Positions 60,046 to 64,000 of a stretch of DNA of 64,000 nt are shown piece by piece (position 1 is the stretch's first letter; the number at the start of each line of letters is the position of its first letter). The notes below the pieces were generated by a model. It saw nothing but the letters and a program-made list of their open reading frames with translations, was not told the origin of the DNA and did no database searches. A program made the translations under genes and the position numbers. The stretch lies in contig NZ_JBFDTP010000002.1 of NCBI RefSeq assembly GCF_040719375.1, forward strand, positions 310,001 through 374,000, in the 5' to 3' direction. This DNA comes from Clostridium sp. AN503 (lineage in GTDB: Bacteria > Bacillota > Clostridia > Lachnospirales > Lachnospiraceae).

Positions 60046-61308
60046 ATGGGTAAAAAGAAATATTTATTGTGGACTGCACTTTTTGCAGCGTGTGTCAGTG
60101 CGATGGGGGCGATGACATCACTGGCGGCAGACAAAACGGTTTCCAGTGTCAGCATACGGGTGAATACCAAGCTGGAGCCGGGGACTTCACTGCCCGATAT
60201 AGACTATAATAATACGGGCGGAACCGAGGTCTCAGATGGCGATATCTGCATTTCCTCATCTTCTGATAAGTATTCCATAACAGCAGTTGACTGGGTGACG
60301 TCCAAGTCTAAGACGATGGATGTAGGAGACCAGCCGGAGATGAAGGTCACGCTGAGTCCCAGTGTGGATTATCAGTTTAAGGGGACTTACCGCTCCAGCA
60401 ATGTCAGTATCAAGTACGGTACCTTTGTCAGCGCCAAAAAGAGCGGCGACGACCTGGTCGTGAGGCTGAGAGTACGCGCGATCAAAGGAACCTTCTCACC
60501 GCCGGAGGATGCATACTGGAAGGATAACTCGAAGGGAACGGCCAGATGGGAAGAACCGGAGGAAGGCGGTACCGGTCGCTACGAGGTCGTGCTCAGGAAA
60601 GGTTCGACCAAGATCCATTCGGTGGAGACCACATCCCGCAGCTACAATTTCTATCCCTATATGACCAAAGCAGGGACCTACACCTTCCGGGTGCGCACCA
60701 TTGCCAAGACGACAAGAGAAGAAGATTATGGACAGAGCAGCGAGTGGGTGGAGTCAGACGAGATCTACCTTGCCAAGGAGGACGTCTCTGACGGCAGCGG
60801 ACAGAGTAGTTCAGGAGGAACCAGCAGCGGCCCAGGCACCAGCGCCGGACCGACAGGCAACACCAGAGTGGGCTGGCAGTACATCAACAATTACTGGTAC
60901 TACTACTATCCGGACGGCTCCTGGCAGAAGGACGGCTGGGCGGCGGTGAACGGCAAGTGGTATCTGTTCCAGAGTGACGGAAAGATGCTGACCGGCTGGC
61001 AGAACCGCAACAACCAGACCTACTACCTTGCGGACAGCGGTGAGATGGTCATCGGCTGGGTGAAGTGGAATAATCACTGGTACTACATGAATCCGACCCA
61101 GGATGCCTATGTGGGCTGTATGCTCAAGAACCGCTGGGCTGATGTGGGCGGGAAGAGCTACTATTTCGGCAATGACGGCGCCATGGCAGAAGGCTGGGTA
61201 CAGGTGAACGGCAGTTGGTACTACTTCTATCCTGGCTCAGGGCATAAGGCAGTGAACACCTGGATCAATACATTTTATGTGAATGAGAATGGCGTATGGG
61301 TTCAGTAA
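60046..61308 (+). CDS. secreted protein with C-terminal cell-wall-binding repeats
   Basis: 420 residues. Signal peptide at 1-27 (MGKKKYLLWTALFAACVSAM, ending SLAAD). Residues about 30-245 form a beta-rich region of unknown function with fibronectin-like strands (SKTRSYNFYPYMTKAGTYTFRVRT). A Ser/Gly-rich linker (SSGGTSSGPGTSAGP) leads to six CW-binding repeats (GWQYINNYWYYYYPDG, GWAAVNGKWYLFQSDGKMLTGW) that attach it to wall choline or polysaccharide. No enzyme motif was seen. Start 60046 has GAGGGAG upstream. Confidence 0.88.
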   Translation: MGKKKYLLWTALFAACVSAMGAMTSLAADKTVSSVSIRVNTKLEPGTSLPDIDYNNTGGTEVSDGDICISSSSDKYSITAVDWVTSKSKTMDVGDQPEMKVTLSPSVDYQFKGTYRSSNVSIKYGTFVSAKKSGDDLVVRLRVRAIKGTFSPPEDAYWKDNSKGTARWEEPEEGGTGRYEVVLRKGSTKIHSVETTSRSYNFYPYMTKAGTYTFRVRTIAKTTREEDYGQSSEWVESDEIYLAKEDVSDGSGQSSSGGTSSGPGTSAGPTGNTRVGWQYINNYWYYYYPDGSWQKDGWAAVNGKWYLFQSDGKMLTGWQNRNNQTYYLADSGEMVIGWVKWNNHWYYMNPTQDAYVGCMLKNRWADVGGKSYYFGNDGAMAEGWVQVNGSWYYFYPGSGHKAVNTWINTFYVNENGVWVQ

Positions 61309-61377
61309 GCTTATCGTAGCTTGATGAAGGAAGAAAAGCGTTAAGAAAATAGTTATCAATAAATTGCAAAAAAGTTC

Positions 61378-61405
61378 TTTACAAGCTAAAAAATAATGGT
61401 ATAAT
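61378..61405 (+). promoter_or_regulatory. promoter of a short transcript
   Basis: TTTACA (61378-61383), 16 bp, TATAAT (61400-61405). Transcription near 61412 would run to the terminator ending at 61597. Confidence 0.55.
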
Positions 61406-61411
61406 CGTTAT

Positions 61412-61597
61412 ACAAACAAAGTTTGTTTTCTCTGCTGCGGAGAAGAAAAATATGAGCAGAATAAATGTTAAGCGAACAGCGTAAGCTATAAGCAATCGGG
61501 AGCAGCTCCTGATTTCTCTGCTGCGGAGAGTTTAAATATGAGCAGAATAAACGTTAGCTGCAGGAAAGGGTTCTGGTTTTCCAGAGCCCTTTCTTTT
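61412..61597 (+). ncRNA. candidate small RNA with duplicated 44-nt motif
   Basis: Between a promoter and a terminator lie two near-identical 44-nt copies (61427-61470 and 61513-61556), each with TCTCTGCTGCGGAGA followed by AATATGAGCAGAATAAA and a final GTTA. Within each, TCTGCT can pair with AGCAGA, or TCTC with GAGA. A palindrome GGAGC-A-GCTCC lies between them. No open reading frame. Could be a tandem riboswitch-like element or a regulatory RNA. Confidence 0.5.
61564..61597 (+). terminator. terminator after the duplicated motif
   Basis: GAAAGGGTTCTGG and CCAGAGCCCTTTC form a 13-bp stem with a TTTT loop and TTTT tail. Confidence 0.85.
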
Positions 61598-61616
61598 CAA
61601 TTTTACCGGAGGTGGC

Positions 61617-61925
61617 ATGTATAACATCATACAACTAAAGCACTTGAAGTCAAAGCCTAAAATTAACGATATTTCTTTACATCTGCTCTGTGAATACTAT
61701 GAAGCTTTTTTAAATCCGTTTATCTATCAATACGAAATCGAATTTGCAAACCACACTAAAAAGAAACTTAAGCTTAAATTTGAACTTGAAAATTTCTGCC
61801 ATTTATTAGGTCTTGAATCAGTCGCTAAAAATTCTGTGAAATCGGCGGAACGATTCCAATATAAAGGAAAAACTGGTTGTTCCCACTGCCGTAACAAGGT
61901 CTGGGACTATTTTCCAAAAGAATAA
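61617..61925 (+). CDS. small protein, possible PBECR4-type nuclease-domain remnant
   Basis: 102 residues, AT-rich and Lys/Asn-rich compared with its neighbours. YQYEIEFANHTKKKLKLKFE and ENFCHLLGLESVAK resemble the N-terminal part of PBECR4 (phage Barnase-EndoU-ColicinE5/D-RelE-like) domains, but the C-terminal half expected after YKGKTG is replaced by CSHCRNKVWDYFPKE. It may be truncated or frameshifted. Starts 19 nt after the terminator with ACCGGAGGTGGC upstream. Identification is by eye and tentative. Confidence 0.5.
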   Translation: MYNIIQLKHLKSKPKINDISLHLLCEYYEAFLNPFIYQYEIEFANHTKKKLKLKFELENFCHLLGLESVAKNSVKSAERFQYKGKTGCSHCRNKVWDYFPKE

Positions 61926-62013
61926 AATGGGAATGATTTACAAGGAGATCGTTGCTGGTTATAATGTATTTTATGGTAGTACTACGGGGAGTGGAAGATG
62001 GGGAGGAAAAATC

Positions 62014-62907
62014 ATGGAATTGAATCAGCTTAGGTATCTGGTCAAATTGAGTGAGATCCAGAACTTTTCAAAGGCAGCGGAGGCGCTCTATATAACACAG
62101 CCGACGCTGTCGCAGCAGATTGGGCGGCTGGAGGAAGAGTTGGGTGTGAAGTTCTTTGAGCGGACGACCAGAAGCGTGGTGCTGACGGAGATTGGAAGTA
62201 ACTGTGCTGCCTGTGCGAAGGCCGCTTTAGAGCGCATTGACGACATGGTGTCGGCGGCAGAGAAGTATAAGCGGTCGGAGAATACGGAGCTGTTGGCGGG
62301 AATCCTGACAGTGCTACCGCAGATTGGTATCACGGATATCATTGCGGATTTTCGCGAAAAACGCCCGGAAACGAAAATAGAGCTGATGTTTGGATGGAGC
62401 GCGGATTTGATCGAGATGCTGCTTCAGAAAAAGCTGGATATCATCATATCCAATGTGTATTTTGAGGAGATGAAGAACAAGCAGGAGAGGCTTAACATAG
62501 TTCCGTTCCTGGAGGACAGGCTGGTTGTGGTCGTGAGCAATAGAAGTCCTTATGCGGACAGGGATGAGATTGCGCTGCAGGAGTTTGTTCAGGAGCGGTT
62601 TTGGGTGGTGGACCCCAATTCCAGTGTAAAAATTGCTGTGGAGAGGAAGATCCAGGAGAGCGGGTATCCGATGCCGGAGTTTAAGAATTGCCACAGTATG
62701 GCCAGTGTGATGAAAATGGTGGCGTCCAATTTAGGTGTTTCGGTCATCTCCTCCAATGTGGCGAAGGAGTACCTTCTGCCGGAAGTCAGGATCGTGCCGA
62801 TCGTTCCGCGCATAAAAACTTCCACGGCGATCATTACGCTGAAAGACGGGAATGAATCCCGGAGAGTGAAGGACTTTAAAGAATTTTTTCTGAATTCCAT
62901 ATCGTAA
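62014..62907 (+). CDS. LysR-family transcriptional regulator
   Basis: 297 residues: N-terminal winged HTH (LRYLVKLSEIQNFSKAAEALYITQPTLSQQIGRLEEELG) and the LysR substrate-binding domain (LLAGILTVLPQIGITDIIADF and VAKEYLLPEVRIVPIV). Start 62014 follows GGGGAGG at 62001-62007. It is directly before an EPSP-synthase-like gene, with palindromes between them that include a T-N11-A pattern. Confidence 0.93.
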   Translation: MELNQLRYLVKLSEIQNFSKAAEALYITQPTLSQQIGRLEEELGVKFFERTTRSVVLTEIGSNCAACAKAALERIDDMVSAAEKYKRSENTELLAGILTVLPQIGITDIIADFREKRPETKIELMFGWSADLIEMLLQKKLDIIISNVYFEEMKNKQERLNIVPFLEDRLVVVVSNRSPYADRDEIALQEFVQERFWVVDPNSSVKIAVERKIQESGYPMPEFKNCHSMASVMKMVASNLGVSVISSNVAKEYLLPEVRIVPIVPRIKTSTAIITLKDGNESRRVKDFKEFFLNSIS

Positions 62908-62949
62908 AATTCATCTCCAGCTTGTGCACGGCATGTGAAAAAGACGGAT

Positions 62950-62998
62950 TTATAGATACAGTCTATAAATGAATTGATAGTAACTATTTCACAATTCA
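62950..62998. promoter_or_regulatory. palindromes upstream of the AroA-like gene
   Basis: TTATAGA-N5-TCTATAA (62950-62968) and TGAATTG-N15-CAATTCA (62970-62998), the latter enclosing ATAG-TAA-CTAT (62977-62987). The first fits a LysR T-N11-A box. Probably bound by the regulator encoded just upstream. Confidence 0.55.
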
Positions 62999-63052
62999 CA
63001 TTGCCGGATTTATACTTAAAATATAAAAAATGCACAAGACTGGAGGGGTTGT

Positions 63053-64000
63053 ATGTATTACAAAATTTCACCGGGCGGTAGTCTTTTGGGAGATGTCAGG
63101 ATTCCAGGGTCCAAGTCCGGCACAGCCAGGGGACTGATCATCGGTACGCTGGCGGAGGGGGTCTCACGTATCCAGAATCCCATGCCCGGAATTGACAGCT
63201 ATTCGATCGCGGACTGCTGCCGGGCGCTTGGCGCAAAGATCGATACGGACAATGAGAAGGAGTGGATCGTAGAAGGAGTGGGGCTTGAGAATCTGAAGGT
63301 GCCGTCCTGTGTCCTGGATGTGGGAAATTCCGGGACTGGATATTATTTCCTCACAACCCTGGCGGCGATGATCCCGGGGAAATCTGTAGTGACCGGGGAT
63401 TATCAGATCTGCTACCGGCCCATAGCCCCCCTTTTAAAAGCGATCAGGGAGCTTGGCGGCAGTGTGGTTTCGAGCCGTGGCAATGAGCTGGCGCCGCTTA
63501 TGGTGGAAGGCCCGATGGAAGGCGGTCATACGGTCCTTATGCCGGGAGAGAATGTGCAGTGGTCAATCGGGCTGATGGTGTGCTGTCCGCTCCTGAAAGG
63601 CGACACAGTCATAAAGTTCCACAATCTTGGCGAGCGTCCTTATGCGGCGCTGACCATGGACTGGATGAAGGCTGCTGGTGTGGAGATCATCAATCATGAT
63701 TACGAGGATTTCGTGATACCTGGCGGACAGGTTTACCATCCGTTCACGAAAAAAGCGCCGTCAGACTGGTGCGGGGCGTCCTATCCGATGGTGGCGGCAG
63801 CCATCACAGAAGGCTCAAGGATACGGCTCCTGGATATGGATATCCATGATTTCCAGGGGGAAAAGATGTACGTGGACATTATCAATCAGATGGGCGGGCA
63901 TGTGGAAGTGTTAAATGACGGGGCGGACGGTGTGATCGTGGAAGGCGGACATGAGCTGCACGGGATCGAGATTGACTGCAAAAATACGCCGGACGCCATT
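63053..64000 (+). CDS. EPSP-synthase-like enolpyruvyl transferase (5' part, divergent)
   Basis: Open to the end of the window, 316 codons visible. Aligns along its whole length with AroA (3-phosphoshikimate 1-carboxyvinyltransferase). IPGSKSGTARGLIIG keeps the Lys22, Ser23 and Arg27 equivalents, YRPIAPLLKAI keeps Arg124, and NTPDAI keeps catalytic Asp313 (E. coli numbering, from memory). But NSGTGYY has Tyr where AroA has Arg100, and ENVQWS replaces the shikimate-phosphate-binding Ser169-Ser170 with Asn-Val. It may therefore use another substrate. Start ATG 63053 has TGGAGGGG upstream; LysR gene precedes it. Confidence 0.8.
   Translation, partial: MYYKISPGGSLLGDVRIPGSKSGTARGLIIGTLAEGVSRIQNPMPGIDSYSIADCCRALGAKIDTDNEKEWIVEGVGLENLKVPSCVLDVGNSGTGYYFLTTLAAMIPGKSVVTGDYQICYRPIAPLLKAIRELGGSVVSSRGNELAPLMVEGPMEGGHTVLMPGENVQWSIGLMVCCPLLKGDTVIKFHNLGERPYAALTMDWMKAAGVEIINHDYEDFVIPGGQVYHPFTKKAPSDWCGASYPMVAAAITEGSRIRLLDMDIHDFQGEKMYVDIINQMGGHVEVLNDGADGVIVEGGHELHGIEIDCKNTPDAI

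Noticed and set aside
61427..61556. Insertion-sequence ends or attachment site formed by the duplicated 44-nt motif
   Set aside because: The copies are direct, not inverted, with no integrase or transposase nearby; a promoter and terminator flank them.
1..64000. tRNA or rRNA genes
   Set aside because: No cloverleaf-like segments with conserved T-loop sequence or rRNA cores were recognised on either strand by eye.

Overview
The window looks like a chromosomal stretch of an anaerobic Clostridia bacterium, most likely a Lachnospiraceae member of the Enterocloster/Hungatella/Lacrimispora type. This rests on the SCIFF peptide with its radical-SAM maturase, a fused SecDF beside tgt and yajC, a KOW-domain gene between map and infA inside the ribosomal operon, a zinc-type adenylate kinase, a short zinc-type S14, choline-binding-type repeat proteins, strong GGAGG ribosome-binding sites and TTGACA-17-TATAAT promoters. 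The genus is an inference; no rRNA or tRNA gene was recognised.

Layout. 1-5.3 kb: the 3' end of a GH65 disaccharide phosphorylase, a DMT exporter, beta-phosphoglucomutase, a LacI regulator and an M42 aminopeptidase. 5.4-9.3 kb: a small PH-like protein, RarA, a purine-rich repetitive spacer, an orphan HicB-like protein and a cysteine desulfidase (CyuA family). 9.3-13 kb, minus strand: GntR regulator, TetR regulator, ilvB and ilvN, with matching GCAAG-N2-CTTGC palindromes before tetR and ilvB. 13-15 kb: T-box leader and proS. 15-19 kb: a LytTR/GHKL two-component pair, then SCIFF (scfA), a terminator and its maturase (scfB). 18.8-22.6 kb: secDF-tgt-yajC. 22.7-25.2 kb: an rRNA-methyltransferase-like gene and a secreted cell-wall-binding repeat protein. 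25.2-27.8 kb: a 242-bp imperfect inverted repeat and a complete IS3-family element.

27.9-44.9 kb is one long S10-spc-alpha ribosomal supercluster running from rpsJ to rplQ. It has a structured leader, an internal promoter before rpmJ and unusually long, hairpin-rich spacers. 44.9-54.8 kb is an accessory catabolic island: a FadR-type GntR regulator, a GlpA-like/FAD/DUF1667 oxidoreductase trio, a DctPQM TRAP transporter, a ribulose-phosphate-epimerase-like protein, an SDR and a Gfo/Idh/MocA dehydrogenase. Its two promoters share the same repeated motif at matching positions, so the two halves are probably co-regulated; the substrate is unknown. 54.9-61.3 kb: a large membrane protein, a NarL-type two-component system and a second cell-wall-binding protein. 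61.4-64 kb: a candidate small RNA with a duplicated motif, a short nuclease-domain remnant, a LysR regulator and the start of a divergent EPSP-synthase-like gene that lacks several canonical active-site residues.

Five genes (ilvN, ilvB, proS, rplD and the large membrane protein) are each broken by a 1-2 nt indel, mostly at short homopolymers or a dinucleotide repeat. Because proS and rplD are essential, at least part of this pattern probably reflects sequence error rather than biology.
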